From: JANQLU01 sp964434955
GTDB taxonomy: Bacteria > Planctomycetota > Planctomycetia > Pirellulales > Pirellulaceae
NCBI GenBank assembly: GCA_964434955.1
Contig: CAYSXI010000007.1
Coordinates: forward strand, 1-64,000
Length of the DNA: 64,000 bases
Direction of reading: 5' to 3'
Part shown: positions 35,001-43,666 of the stretch, in pieces
How the letters are laid out: the number at the start of each line of letters is the position of its first letter
Numbering within the stretch: position 1 is the stretch's first letter
Position numbers and translations under genes: made by a program
The notes under the pieces: model-generated
What the model saw: the letters and a program-made list of their open reading frames with translations, nothing else
Told to the model about the DNA's origin: nothing
Database searches by the model: none

Positions 35001-35083
35001 AACTGACTGAAGTCCTGAGCATGCAAAGATGTCGCGATCAATGCAAACAGAATAAAAAACGGAAGGTGATTCAACGATTTCAT
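32051..35083 (-). CDS. large secreted BNR/sortilin-like repeat protein
   Basis: 1010 residues from the ATG at 35083, chosen because a signal peptide (ending SLHAQ) begins there; the frame extends to 35245 without homology. The N-terminal ~650 residues hold many BNR/YCF48-type blades: 'GVWKSEDYGLSWKNVSDGFF', 'GVYKSVDGGASWEHIGL', 'GGLYKSVDAGRTWEKVTEGL', i.e. SxDxGxTW motifs of a 10-bladed VPS10/sortilin-like propeller. The region after 'AISTMGRSFWVLDN' has an Ig/FlgD-like part ('NRFRWNMSHFGPW' and 'LVKPGIYTLKLTAGG') and a helical C-terminus. Such proteins are usually named glycosyl hydrolase, but no catalytic residue is proven. A paralogue follows upstream at 35475-38090. Confidence 0.85.
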   Translation of the reverse strand: MKSLNHLPFFILFALIATSLHAQDFSQFEYRNIGPSRGGRVTAVAGTAAARSTFYFGGSGSGVWKSEDYGLSWKNVSDGFFESPSIGDIAVAQNDANIVYVGTGSDGLRSNVIAGKGVYKSVDGGASWEHIGLRNTGHIGAVEIDPTDHNIVWVAAIGQAFNANEERGVYKTVNGGKTWERVLFISDTVGFSDIELLPGNPNIVFATAWKAERKPWTIISGGTQKEGGLYKSVDAGRTWEKVTEGLPKGLIGKIDLAVCAADSKIVYALVEAPGEEGGLYKSINQGKSFKLVSNASVIRTRPFYYANIDVDPKNPDIVYSMATRNMKSVDGGRTWNSLRVPHGDNHDMWINPNDTDLFIQGNDGGANVTQNGGKTWSTQFNQPTAELYQVEVDDQYPYWLYAGQQDNSTTIAIPSMPPYRVQHTAGWIVNTGGCETGPAVPKPGNHNIVYSNCKGRFFVFDKRLGIEKGYHVGASNIYGHNPRDLKYRFQRVAPIHVSPHNPNVVYMASQFVHRSTDDGKTWETISPDLTAFEANKQVISGGPITRDITGEEYYSTIYSLRESPVQKGVIWSGSNDGPVYVTQDNGKNWKIVTPRGLPSGGRVDAVEPSPHDAAKAYIAVLRYQLGDWRPYIYKTEDFGAHWKLLTDGTNGIPDDVPTRVVREDPIRAGLLFAGTESGMYVSLDDGAHWKKFQQNLPVTPVTDLKIIRGDLAISTMGRSFWVLDNISTLRQDTFQKTGDTAVLFKPKDTIRYRPIYRGRGVPNYPAPSVIIDYYLPDGISESIQLEVFDASGKLVNSYESTGGKKGKDKEITDMKLSQTRVIVDQSLTADPGMNRFRWNMSHFGPWTNNRDFRFRGGPLVKPGIYTLKLTAGGSVSQQSFKLIVDPRVLNQGTTLDDIDAQVDFELKVVDLISEVRRFEKQVTDEQKKLSKNGDALSPEEKVRLELVNDILSQVKSADIIYPQPKLASQVSYLYNMVSRADQAPGREAENRFAELKASLADLQAAFKSPN

Positions 35084-35474
35084 TAGCAGGTTCTCGGTGC
35101 GGTTCAAGATCGCGGCAAAACATACCGTTCCACAGCCTACATTATCATTCTGGTTAGCCGGCTTAGGTCGGAAAATCGATATGGCAACGATAATTCTGGG
35201 AAAAGATTCTGGCCGGTTCGGTAGTGACTGTACTGCGCTGGGCAACCAAGCTTTCGCCCGCTGAGCTAAAGCTATTGAGGCGTCGATGCGTTACGACGTG
35301 CAAGCTGGAAGCGGAACCGTTGGGGCGCAAAATATGGGCCAAAAGTTCGGGCCAGATTGCCTGGACACGGGATTGATTCTATTGCCCAAATTCCGTTCGA
35401 ATATATTCATGAGCCCAGTGCAAATGTGCCAAACAGTGGGCAAGTGGGCGGATGGTGGGCAAGCCAATTTCTCG
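35084..35474. other. intergenic region, 391 bases, with tRNA-like fragment
   Basis: Lies between two tandem minus-strand BNR genes. No gene is seen. At about 35233-35275 the minus strand reads GCTTTAGCTCAGCGGG, identical to the 5' part and D-loop of many bacterial tRNAs, then GCGAAAGC, but anticodon and T-arms do not fold, so this is at most a tRNA remnant. The promoter of the gene at 32051-35083 should be in the left part. Confidence 0.4.
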
Positions 35475-38090
35475 CTACGGATCGACGACGCGAAGTTCCT
35501 TTTCGAGGACCGTATTGCCAGGTGTCTTGATTTGAACTCGATACCGTCCGGCTGTCAGATGTGTGCGGTAGTTGATGAAATAAGGCTGAGAACTCTCGTT
35601 TGTTTTTGTAACCAGGTCCCATCGGAACTGATTCAATCCCTTGTGGCCAGAGACATCAAATCTGGCCAACGCTTTCCCGTCCTTTGAAAGAACGGCGATC
35701 GCCACAGAACCCGCCTTTGCTAACTCAAACGTAATGGGGGTTTTCTCAAATGCTCGAAAATTGGCCCCCGGACGCCCATCACTCAAATAGGGCCGAGTCG
35801 CTTGCGGAATATCATAAAGAAACTCACTCGGACCCGATTCTCGCGAGAATTTGGCATGAAGCGGCTTAAGATTGAGTTTGAAAATCCCGCGCCCGTGGGT
35901 TGAGACGACCATGTCCTGACTCGTTTCATGGATTGCAATATCTGAAACACTGCAGGTGGGAAGGTTGCGGCCCAGCAGCGCCCATGTTTCACCCCGATTC
36001 CGCGAAACATAAACACCTCGAAACGTTCCAACAAACAAAACGTTTTCGAAGCGGGAATCTTCCACAATCACATTGACGGGTTCGGCCGGAAGGTTCGCAG
36101 AAATCGAACGCCAGGTTTTGCCCTGATCTTCGCTGCAGTAGAGGTGAGCGCTCAAGTCATCGTAATTGATGCCGCTCGCCGATAGATAAACACGGGACTT
36201 TCGAAAACGAGACGGAAAAATACTACGTATGTAAGCGTGCGGCAGGCCGTCCGATCGTTCCGTCCAGTTCTCGCCGTCGTCTTCGCTCGCCCAAAGCGCG
36301 CCCCTGTCCGTTCCAATATAGATCAAGCCTTTTTCCAGAGATGATTCGGCGATCGACGATGCGGCAATCGAGTTCCGCGCCGAATCTTTTGACCGCGCAA
36401 TGTTGCCACTCATCAATTTCCAATCGTCCCCCCGATTCCGCGATCGAAAAACATAGTTACCACCCAGGTAAAGCGTCTTCGAATCATGGGGCGACAAAAT
36501 CATCGGCGCAATGAAGTTAAAACTCAGTTTGCCGTCATGACCCTTGGGCAGGCCGGGCCGAATACTCTTGGCTCGATTCCTGGCCATGTCTTTGCGCCGA
36601 AACGCGCCTTCCTGGGCACTGAAATAAACGGTATTTGGATCGGAAGGATCGACCTGCGAAATACAACCATCGCCTCCATTCCAAGGATCAATCCAAAGGT
36701 ATTTCCAGGGTTCCAGTCGCGCTGGCCCCAACTCGGTCGCTCGTCCAAAGACGGTTGAGTTGTCCTGGGTGCCTCCATAGATCCGATAGTTGGGCGATTG
36801 TTCAATGGCGATATCGTAAAATTCGCCTGTCGGCAGATTGTTGAAATGCAGCCAGGTTTTTCCCTTGTCGTGGCTTTGATAAAGTCCTCCGTCATTACCC
36901 AATACCAGGTGATCCGGGTTCGCCGGATTGATCCACATTTCACAGTGGTCCAAATGCAATCCACTTGCGGCCGAAGGCGTCAGGTGAGTGACCTTGCCGC
37001 TGACCAACTCAAAGGTTTTGCCTCCGTCTTTGCTATGGGCAACCCGAACGCCCAACGCAAAAATTTCGTCATCGTTCTTTGGATTCACATAGATATCCGC
37101 GAAGTACCAACCGATTCGCGACGAGATCATCAGGTTTTCTTTGTGGGTGCGCTGCCAGGTTTCTCCGCCATCGGTGCTTCGATAAACTTGCGCGGCGCCT
37201 TCCTGAATTTTTCCGCGATCATCAATCAAGGCATAAACCTTCCTTGAATCCGAAGAAGAAACGGCCAACCCGATTCGTCCGATCTTGCTTCCAGAAGGAA
37301 ACCCGCCCTCGCATTTTTGCCAGTCGATCCCGCCGTTTGTGCTTCGGTATACCGCGCTTTCCCTGCCGTTCACGTCGGGATTGTTTTCCCACATCGATGC
37401 ATAGACCACTTGGGGGTCATCATTCGCCCAAACAACGTCATTGCCACCTGTTCGATCGTTGACGAACAAAACGTGTTTCCATGTCTTGCCTCCATCTTCG
37501 GTACGGTACAGGCCACGATGTTTGTTCTTCGACCAAAAATGACCGAGCACTGCGACAACGGCGATGTTTGGATTCTTGGGGTGAACGGCAATCTCACCGA
37601 TATGCCAAGAATCGGATAAGCCGAGATGGCGCCAGTGCTTGCCACCATCATCCGATCGATAAACACCCGTCCCTGGAATCGTAAAATTGCGGCCTTTTTT
37701 CAGGCTTTCGCCGGTCCCGACATAGATGATATCCGGATCGGAAGGGGCAACGGCAATATCACCGATCCCGTAGGACGTTTGATTTTCGAATATGGACTTC
37801 CACGTCATTCCGTTGTTTGTGGTTTTCCATAACCCACCCGACCCAAATGCGACATACATCAAACCAGGTTTCGAGGCATGCAATTGAACCGCTTCGACGC
37901 GCGCGGAATTCACCACCGGGCTCACGTTGATCCACTCAAGTCCCAGCGTGGTTTGTTTCCGCATTTGATCGTATTGGTGGTACGATTCGACGAGCGGAGA
38001 ATTTGGTTGCTGCCCGCAACAAATATTCTGGCCGAGGACGCAGGCCATCATTGCAAAGCCGACAATTAATAACCTGATCAATCCGAGCAT
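35475..38090 (-). CDS. secreted BNR/sortilin-like repeat protein, paralogue of neighbour
   Basis: 871 residues from the ATG at 38090, which begins a hydrophobic signal sequence ending near CCGQQ; an ATG at 38138 and a TTG at 38168 would lengthen the N-terminus. The propeller blades are clear: 'GGLWKTTNNGMTWKSIFENQ', 'GVYRSDDGGKHWRHLGLSDS', 'GLYRTEDGGKTWKHVLFVND', 'QVYRSTDGGETWQRTHKENL'. The end is a FlgD-like Ig domain ('LNQFRWDLVTKTN', 'LTAGRYRVQIKTPGN'). It shares domain order with the gene at 32051-35083 but lacks its helical C-terminus; the two look like an old duplication. Likely an exported binding protein or glycosidase. Confidence 0.85.
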   Translation of the reverse strand: MLGLIRLLIVGFAMMACVLGQNICCGQQPNSPLVESYHQYDQMRKQTTLGLEWINVSPVVNSARVEAVQLHASKPGLMYVAFGSGGLWKTTNNGMTWKSIFENQTSYGIGDIAVAPSDPDIIYVGTGESLKKGRNFTIPGTGVYRSDDGGKHWRHLGLSDSWHIGEIAVHPKNPNIAVVAVLGHFWSKNKHRGLYRTEDGGKTWKHVLFVNDRTGGNDVVWANDDPQVVYASMWENNPDVNGRESAVYRSTNGGIDWQKCEGGFPSGSKIGRIGLAVSSSDSRKVYALIDDRGKIQEGAAQVYRSTDGGETWQRTHKENLMISSRIGWYFADIYVNPKNDDEIFALGVRVAHSKDGGKTFELVSGKVTHLTPSAASGLHLDHCEMWINPANPDHLVLGNDGGLYQSHDKGKTWLHFNNLPTGEFYDIAIEQSPNYRIYGGTQDNSTVFGRATELGPARLEPWKYLWIDPWNGGDGCISQVDPSDPNTVYFSAQEGAFRRKDMARNRAKSIRPGLPKGHDGKLSFNFIAPMILSPHDSKTLYLGGNYVFRSRNRGDDWKLMSGNIARSKDSARNSIAASSIAESSLEKGLIYIGTDRGALWASEDDGENWTERSDGLPHAYIRSIFPSRFRKSRVYLSASGINYDDLSAHLYCSEDQGKTWRSISANLPAEPVNVIVEDSRFENVLFVGTFRGVYVSRNRGETWALLGRNLPTCSVSDIAIHETSQDMVVSTHGRGIFKLNLKPLHAKFSRESGPSEFLYDIPQATRPYLSDGRPGANFRAFEKTPITFELAKAGSVAIAVLSKDGKALARFDVSGHKGLNQFRWDLVTKTNESSQPYFINYRTHLTAGRYRVQIKTPGNTVLEKELRVVDP

Positions 38091-38246
38091 TCGATTCTTT
38101 CTATTCAAAGCCGGCGCATGGGTTGAATCGCGAACCATATCGAGTTTTTGGCGCGTCGGCTTCGCCAATCACAGGCCCGTGACAAACGATCCAACTTCAA
38201 CCGCTGGCAGCCGTTGATTTGCGAAGCATATTATTTATCCAGCCGC

Positions 38247-38756
38247 TTATTTATCCAGCTGGTGTTTACCGTTGTCAAACACCGCATGGCATTTGTTGCA
38301 GTTATCCATCATCAGGCCGTAATGTTTTTTGGAGCCTTCGAAGTCCTTTTTGCCAAGCGCGCGATACAAATCAGCGCCGTGCTTGTGCACATTTACCGAA
38401 AGCTGGTGCCACTGTTTCTTCTTTTCGGCACTCAAGTCTTCTGGGCATCGCTCGGCTACCAGCGCGCTTGTTTCCGCCAAAACCAAGGCATTGCCTTTGA
38501 GCTTTTTCCAGGCGGCGCGATCAGCCGGTTTCTGTTCAAGCCCCGATTTCAAAGACTTGTATGAGGGCTGACAAATGTATTCCATGAAGTGATGCATGTT
38601 ATCGATCGCTTCGAAATCTTCCTGCGCAGTCGCAAGTGGCTTCGACTCACTCGTCGCCTTGACCATATTCCGGCTATCGTCTGGGCGTGGACCAAAGCAA
38701 AGAGCTATTCCAATTAACAATACTGCCGCAGTCGTCAAGAAAATCGATTTACTCAT
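38247..38756 (-). CDS. exported cytochrome c (cytochrome c'-like)
   Basis: 169 residues from the ATG at 38756, with GAGGA six bases upstream; a longer frame to 38834 is rejected. A signal peptide or anchor covers about residues 5-22. The remainder is a helical bundle rich in Lys, Gln and His, ending with the single heme site MMDNCNKCHAVF (CxxCH) close to the C-terminus, the layout of cytochrome c' and cytochrome b562-type four-helix proteins. The axial ligand on the distal side cannot be named with certainty. A role in periplasmic electron transfer or NO/CO binding is possible. It lies between the BNR gene and the esterase, same strand. Confidence 0.85.
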   Translation of the reverse strand: MSKSIFLTTAAVLLIGIALCFGPRPDDSRNMVKATSESKPLATAQEDFEAIDNMHHFMEYICQPSYKSLKSGLEQKPADRAAWKKLKGNALVLAETSALVAERCPEDLSAEKKKQWHQLSVNVHKHGADLYRALGKKDFEGSKKHYGLMMDNCNKCHAVFDNGKHQLDK

Positions 38757-38849
38757 TGGATCCTCGTTGGTTTTCAGTGCTTGGTCACGATTTCGAAGTT
38801 TTTGTACGCTATCCGATTCGTAGTCAGGATTCAAGTTTCGCGAAAAACT

Positions 38850-39779
38850 TCAGTTACCCTTCTCAACGATTTCTCGTTTTGCTCCCTTCAGCACAAATTC
38901 CAATCCGTGATACGTGCTCAAGTAGGGGACGGAAAGATGAGTTTCTTGGTCCAACAATTGGTACTTCCAGCTGAGGCTTTCCGGAGCTGATTTCTTCAAT
39001 GCCTTCTCGGTCCGCGTGAGCCCTTCGAGCATCTTCCCTTTTTCATTTCCAAGCGTCATGAAGATGCGCCCCTTTAACGACTTTGCCTTCTCGACATCCG
39101 CCAGGCGCTCCTCAATTTTTTCGACCAATCCCAAGTCACTCCACCAAAGGCTTGGGCTGATCGCCAGGTACCGCTGAAACGTCTCCGGGTGTTCCAGCAA
39201 CACATGGACTGCGAACAACCCGCCGAATGAATGTCCGATCAAAACGCGATCTTTGGTTGTTCGGAACTTGCCGTCGACCCATGGCACCAGCTCGGTCGCA
39301 ATGAACCTGTGAAACTCGTCCGCTCCACCTGCCCCCTTGTATTGTTCCAAGTCGGCCTTCGCCTCCGACTTCGGCGTCAGGTCGCGTGTACGATTCGTGT
39401 TGACGATCCCGACGACGATTGATTCGGGAATTCGACGATTCGCGGCCAGGAAACGCGCGGCTGAGACGGTGTGCAGAAAGTTGCTTCGCCCATCCAGCAA
39501 ATAGATCACGGGGTAAGATCGCTTGCCCGATTGGTAGCTTTGAGGAACGGAAATCAAAAGGGTACGAGATTCCGAAAGTACTTTGCTCTCAATCTGATGC
39601 GTCTTGCCAAATTCGACGACATGAACTTCGTTGCTCAGGCGAACGGAGGATGTTGAAGTAGCCTCGTTTGGCTGACAATCACGGCTTTGGGTTTGCCCGG
39701 CAATTGGAGTCGCCCATACAAACACGAGCAGAAGAAGGACGGCCCTATTCGCAATATCGTTCACTCGTTTTTGAGGCAT
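38850..39779 (-). CDS. secreted esterase D/IroE-type alpha/beta-hydrolase
   Basis: 309 residues from the ATG at 39779; AGGAG is five bases upstream and makes this better than the GTG at 39782. A signal peptide ends near PIAGQTQ. The esterase family (PF00756) core shows SYPVIYLLDGRSNFLHTVSA and the nucleophile elbow VLIGHSFGGLFAVH (Ser). 'AISPSLWWSD' follows, with a late His in 'LLDQETHLSVPYLSTYHG'. Known relatives hydrolyse siderophore trilactones (BesA, IroE) or S-formylglutathione, but many planctomycete copies act on carbohydrate esters. Substrate unknown. It is 52 bases downstream of the hydrolase/BNR fusion gene. Confidence 0.88.
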   Translation of the reverse strand: MPQKRVNDIANRAVLLLLVFVWATPIAGQTQSRDCQPNEATSTSSVRLSNEVHVVEFGKTHQIESKVLSESRTLLISVPQSYQSGKRSYPVIYLLDGRSNFLHTVSAARFLAANRRIPESIVVGIVNTNRTRDLTPKSEAKADLEQYKGAGGADEFHRFIATELVPWVDGKFRTTKDRVLIGHSFGGLFAVHVLLEHPETFQRYLAISPSLWWSDLGLVEKIEERLADVEKAKSLKGRIFMTLGNEKGKMLEGLTRTEKALKKSAPESLSWKYQLLDQETHLSVPYLSTYHGLEFVLKGAKREIVEKGN

Positions 39780-39831
39780 CACTGCTCCTGAAAGTTGAAA
39801 TCGGAATCAGACTATGACATCGGGACGGCCG

Positions 39832-42396
39832 TTATTTTGACGAATCGATGTTCAATCGCTTGGGCTTTGTCGGCTTCCGGAGCGATTTCGGTAGAACGTA
39901 AACTTTGCCTTCGGAATCGCAGAAATAAAGTCGCGACTCCGATGGCTTTCGCGGGTTTCCGTCAGCCCAGATGGAAACAAAATCCGGGTGAGCATTCAAG
40001 ACATTGCGTACAAAAGTGTGATTGCGCTCACTATTTTTGGTCAAGATACGATCTCTTTTCCAAGTGACCCCTCGATCTTTGCTAACCCATATCGCGACTT
40101 CGCCTCCCGGGTTGTAGGGCTGAGGGCCTTTCTCGGTTGGTGCAATAACTTTCCATTCGTCGGAATCAACAATTAATTCCCCCATGTCGTAATTGTTGTC
40201 GGAAATCGCAATCTTATGAAAACTCCAAGCCGTGCCGGACCACTTCGCCAGGGTCCAGGTTCGCGGATCGTTCTTTGGCCCGGCTTGATACCCTTTGCTG
40301 GTAACGAACAAAAGCAGCGGGCGATCCAACTCATCAAATTTGATGTCCTTCAGGTAAACATTCAGTCCATCTTTCTGGTAGTTGCGAACCAAAGCCGGAT
40401 TGTCTGGTTTGCGCAAAGGCACTTTCAACTCTTTGCCCTCGACTGATTCCCAGGTTCTCCCACCATCTTTGGTTTCGACGTAGTACAAATTGGTTCTCCA
40501 GTTGAGACCTTTGTCTGCCGGGTGGTAATTGAACATCGTCGCAAGTTTCGATTTTCCGACACCACTGACCTGGTAATGCCCTTGTTCGATCGCTGCGATT
40601 TTTTTCCAAACGCTCCAACGCTCACCATTTTTACTGTTCATGAAACAAATGGTCCTGGCCGCCGGAAATTGATAGCGAGTAAAGAAAGCGGCGAATCCCT
40701 TACCCGGCCGATTCCAAATCTGCATGTAGGAAAAGTTGTCGATCACGACCGGGTCGCGATTCTCGTTGAAGCGGGTCGCACGAATTTGCGTAAACTCTTC
40801 GATGTCGTAGGGTTTGACGCTTCGGTGAATGAATGAAGGGCGGACCCGTCCATGAGACGTCGAAAAGATCCAGATGTACCCTTGGTCATCCATTGAAACA
40901 ACGGGGTTGTCGTGAGCGTCATTCGTTTTCTTGTCCAACAAGATTGTCGGGCGCGGAACCGTTTTTGTTTTGTGATCGAAGTAAGAAACCATATGCAGCA
41001 GCGCCCGGTTGTTCCCCGGCTTGGCACCGCCGTAGCAAAAAAAGGTCTTGTTTGCCTTCTTGCTGTAAATCGCAAAGGGCCGGTGTTTCGCGCAATAGGT
41101 TCCAAGCCCGCCACTGTATTTGAAAGCATACTCATCGCCGGAGGGTTGATTCGAATACCAGATGCCCCGGTACCCGTTTGCCTTCTGATTGAGGGTCAGA
41201 CTCCGGTTTTTGTTGGAGTCTTTTTCCTGCTGGAATCGGTTCAGCCAAATCGCTATCTCATTCAACGCCTCGCCGGCGATCGGGCCTACCCTGCCCTCCC
41301 GTTCTTTGCTGAGCTGATGTCCCAGTTCGGGCAATGTCTTCAATACGACCCCGCTCCCCCGTTTCCAGCTTCGAATCGATTCGGCAATGATCGGAGCGTG
41401 ATGCGCTTGGGCGAAATCCAGATCGCCATAAAGGATTAACGCGGGAAGCTCAGCTCGACTCCGCAGGACATCTTCCGTCCAAGTCAAACCGACGGGGTCC
41501 CTGCGTCGCATTTCACTTTCCGAAAACTGCTTTCGATTCGCTCGAGCAAATCCGGCCGCCAATTCCCAACGCACAAGTTTTTGATCCTTGTTGAAATCAA
41601 GCGACTTAAAGCTTTGAGCGGCAAGCGGGTGAACCGGTTTTCGATTCCGTGTTTTCCATTGTCCCCATTCCTGGACCTGGCAAATCTCGTCACGGTTGGA
41701 ATCCGCGGCCAGGAGAAACGCCGACACCCGATCCCGGTTCATGTTTCGTCCGCGATCGTTTGCTGCGGTTCGTGTTAATTGGGCAGCGGCGAGCAGGATC
41801 ATTCCCGCGATCCCTTGATTGCTTGCCGCAAGGTTTGCCGCCCGAACCGCGCCAAGGCTGTGGCCCAACAACACGATTTTGTCGTTGGCGACTCCTTCCT
41901 TTTCCCTTAGTTTTTGCAATGCCGTCTTCGACAACTCGAACAGTCTTGCCTGATCAAACGCTTCCAAGGCCTTGGAATCCCGCAACGGATTCTGTTTGCA
42001 AACGGGGATCGTGCTGTAATGCATGACAACGAATCCACTTTCCGTAAGCATTTTGGCGATGACGGGCGCGTCGGCATGGGATTTACCAGAAATGGTAAGC
42101 GCTCGCTCGCCGGTCCGAGTTTTGATTTTCCCAGGGACGGACCAATCCAGATCATTTCCGTAGCCGCCGCCAATCATCAAGACGGCGAAGCCATTCCGTT
42201 TCTTTGATTCCGGACGATAAATTTTCGCCTTGAACTCATGGTCGCCAAGGCTCCGAAACTGGATGACCTCAGTTTTAAGACCTTGCCTTTCCTGGCCACG
42301 ACTATCCTGAGACAACGCGGCATCGGCTTCGAAGGAAAAACCAACAACAAGACATGCCAGGGCGACTGTTTGTAACCAAACCACTCGAGAGATCAT
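39832..42396 (-). CDS. alpha/beta-hydrolase with EF-hand insert fused to BNR-4 domain
   Basis: 854 residues with a signal peptide (to about residue 27). Residues about 35-390 form an alpha/beta-hydrolase: oxyanion region VLMIGGGYGNDLDWS, nucleophile VLLGHSLGAVRAANL, Asp in LILYGDLDFAQA, His in ELGHQLSKE. Inserted between nucleophile and Asp are two calcium loops, DSNRDEICQVQE and DFNKDQKLVRWE, both with EF-hand spacing. Residues about 410-854 are a BNR-4 repeat domain: 'GYRGIWYSNQPSGDEYAFKY', 'SGGLGTYCAKHRPFAIYSKK', 'DAHDNPVVSMDDQGYIWIFS'. The second part may bind or cleave sugars, the first may de-esterify them. Calcium control of the esterase is an inference from the insert. Confidence 0.85.
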   Translation of the reverse strand: MISRVVWLQTVALACLVVGFSFEADAALSQDSRGQERQGLKTEVIQFRSLGDHEFKAKIYRPESKKRNGFAVLMIGGGYGNDLDWSVPGKIKTRTGERALTISGKSHADAPVIAKMLTESGFVVMHYSTIPVCKQNPLRDSKALEAFDQARLFELSKTALQKLREKEGVANDKIVLLGHSLGAVRAANLAASNQGIAGMILLAAAQLTRTAANDRGRNMNRDRVSAFLLAADSNRDEICQVQEWGQWKTRNRKPVHPLAAQSFKSLDFNKDQKLVRWELAAGFARANRKQFSESEMRRRDPVGLTWTEDVLRSRAELPALILYGDLDFAQAHHAPIIAESIRSWKRGSGVVLKTLPELGHQLSKEREGRVGPIAGEALNEIAIWLNRFQQEKDSNKNRSLTLNQKANGYRGIWYSNQPSGDEYAFKYSGGLGTYCAKHRPFAIYSKKANKTFFCYGGAKPGNNRALLHMVSYFDHKTKTVPRPTILLDKKTNDAHDNPVVSMDDQGYIWIFSTSHGRVRPSFIHRSVKPYDIEEFTQIRATRFNENRDPVVIDNFSYMQIWNRPGKGFAAFFTRYQFPAARTICFMNSKNGERWSVWKKIAAIEQGHYQVSGVGKSKLATMFNYHPADKGLNWRTNLYYVETKDGGRTWESVEGKELKVPLRKPDNPALVRNYQKDGLNVYLKDIKFDELDRPLLLFVTSKGYQAGPKNDPRTWTLAKWSGTAWSFHKIAISDNNYDMGELIVDSDEWKVIAPTEKGPQPYNPGGEVAIWVSKDRGVTWKRDRILTKNSERNHTFVRNVLNAHPDFVSIWADGNPRKPSESRLYFCDSEGKVYVLPKSLRKPTKPKRLNIDSSK

Positions 42397-42689
42397 TGAT
42401 TCGCTTCGAAGAATGCCGTGACGTTGAAAACACCAAGAAAATACATCTTAAATGAAAATGGGCCGAAGCCCGGACTTCAACCCTCGTTTTAAATTCTTCC
42501 GTCATATTGAGTTAACTTCGCTCAGCGTAGCGTCCCGTTCACGATGCTTTTCAGTCACGATCAGAGAATTCTGGCCCGAACCCTTACAAATGCGAAATCG
42601 GAGAAATCATATTTTTTTCTGTAACAGCCGCCATGGAGGCGCATATCTGAGGCAGTCAATCAAAACTTCGATTTGTCAGGAGCTCAATC

Positions 42690-43535
42690 ATGCGTCATTT
42701 TCTCGCAATATTCGCACTTTTCATGGCCGTCGGTCTCCAGCAACCGGCGAACGCACAATTTGATTTTGGAAACATCATTCGCGGTGAATCGCAACAGCTG
42801 ATGCGAGAACTCGAGCGAAACGTTGTCGACCAGATCCGAAACGAAGTCGGCGGCGGTTTCCGAAACCCACCGCGTCACGAAGTCCTCCCTTACCCGCCCA
42901 TCAATCGACCTCCGGTTTGCCAGAACCCGCCAGTCATCACCTACCCGATTCACGGACAACCCATCACCCAGCCGAAACCAGCGCCCAAGCCAGAACCAAA
43001 ACTCCCTCAAGTTAAGGTGGGGTCGCCGGTTTCAATTGACGGAAAGGGATTTGGAAACGATCCCGGGGCAGTTTTTGTCAAAATTGATCGGCTGGTGCTA
43101 ACTGCCGAGTTGACCCAATGGAACGATAAGCTTGCCGAAGCAAAATTGCCTTCCATTCCACTGGCGGAACCGGCCAAGGCAACGGTGTTCGTAATGACCG
43201 CGAAAGAGGAAATCGCACACCAGATCGAGGTAACCCTGGTTCCAGCACCCGAGGAAGAAAACGAATCCGAGTCGGCCGAATCGCTGCCGGTTGTCCATTC
43301 CGGGCAAGAAATCGATTTGGAAGGGGAATTGGGCGAAAAACAGGGCCATGTCGAACTCATTATCGGAACCTTGAAACTTCGTGCCAAAATCCTGAATTGG
43401 TCCGCTACCGAGATTTCACTCAAGCTTCCAACCCTGGAAACTCCAGAGCCACTCCAAGCGACCCTCGCGATCTACAAGCACGACGGCAAACTTGCGGAAA
43501 ACCTCGACGTTCAGTTCACCAACCAGCCTGAATAG
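42690..43535 (+). CDS. secreted protein with two TIG/IPT-like beta domains
   Basis: 281 residues; CAGGAG is eight bases before the ATG. A signal peptide ends at ANAQF. A short helical part (about 25-55) is followed by a Pro-rich linker (PKPAPKPEPKLP). Two similar beta domains then appear: 'VGSPVSIDGKGFGNDPGAVF' with 'LTQWNDKLAEAKLPSI' (about 110-175) and 'SGQEIDLEGELGEKQGHVEL' with 'ILNWSATEISLKLPTL' (about 205-265). The pattern of a Gly turn, V-x-I-x-x-L-x-L strand, Trp and a closing LP is that of TIG/IPT domains. Function unknown. A strong terminator follows at 43556, so it is monocistronic. Confidence 0.75.
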   Translation: MRHFLAIFALFMAVGLQQPANAQFDFGNIIRGESQQLMRELERNVVDQIRNEVGGGFRNPPRHEVLPYPPINRPPVCQNPPVITYPIHGQPITQPKPAPKPEPKLPQVKVGSPVSIDGKGFGNDPGAVFVKIDRLVLTAELTQWNDKLAEAKLPSIPLAEPAKATVFVMTAKEEIAHQIEVTLVPAPEEENESESAESLPVVHSGQEIDLEGELGEKQGHVELIIGTLKLRAKILNWSATEISLKLPTLETPEPLQATLAIYKHDGKLAENLDVQFTNQPE

Positions 43536-43555
43536 CCGAAAAAGCACCCGAAACG

Positions 43556-43586
43556 AGCCGGATCCAAATGGTCCGGCTTTTTTTTT
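43556..43586 (+). terminator. intrinsic terminator after TIG-like gene
   Basis: AGCCGGA (43556-43562) and TCCGGCT (43572-43578) form a perfect stem with a nine-base loop, followed by nine T in total. It lies 20 bases after the stop codon. Confidence 0.92.
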
Positions 43587-43666
43587 GAATTCTTTGTAAC
43601 AGCGACGGACCCCGCGCAAACAAGAAGCAAAGCAATCGAACAACCAACCCAATCAGGAACGACAAA

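Noticed and set aside
35230..35280. Complete tRNA gene
   Set aside because: Only acceptor/D-loop similarity is seen; anticodon and T stems do not form.
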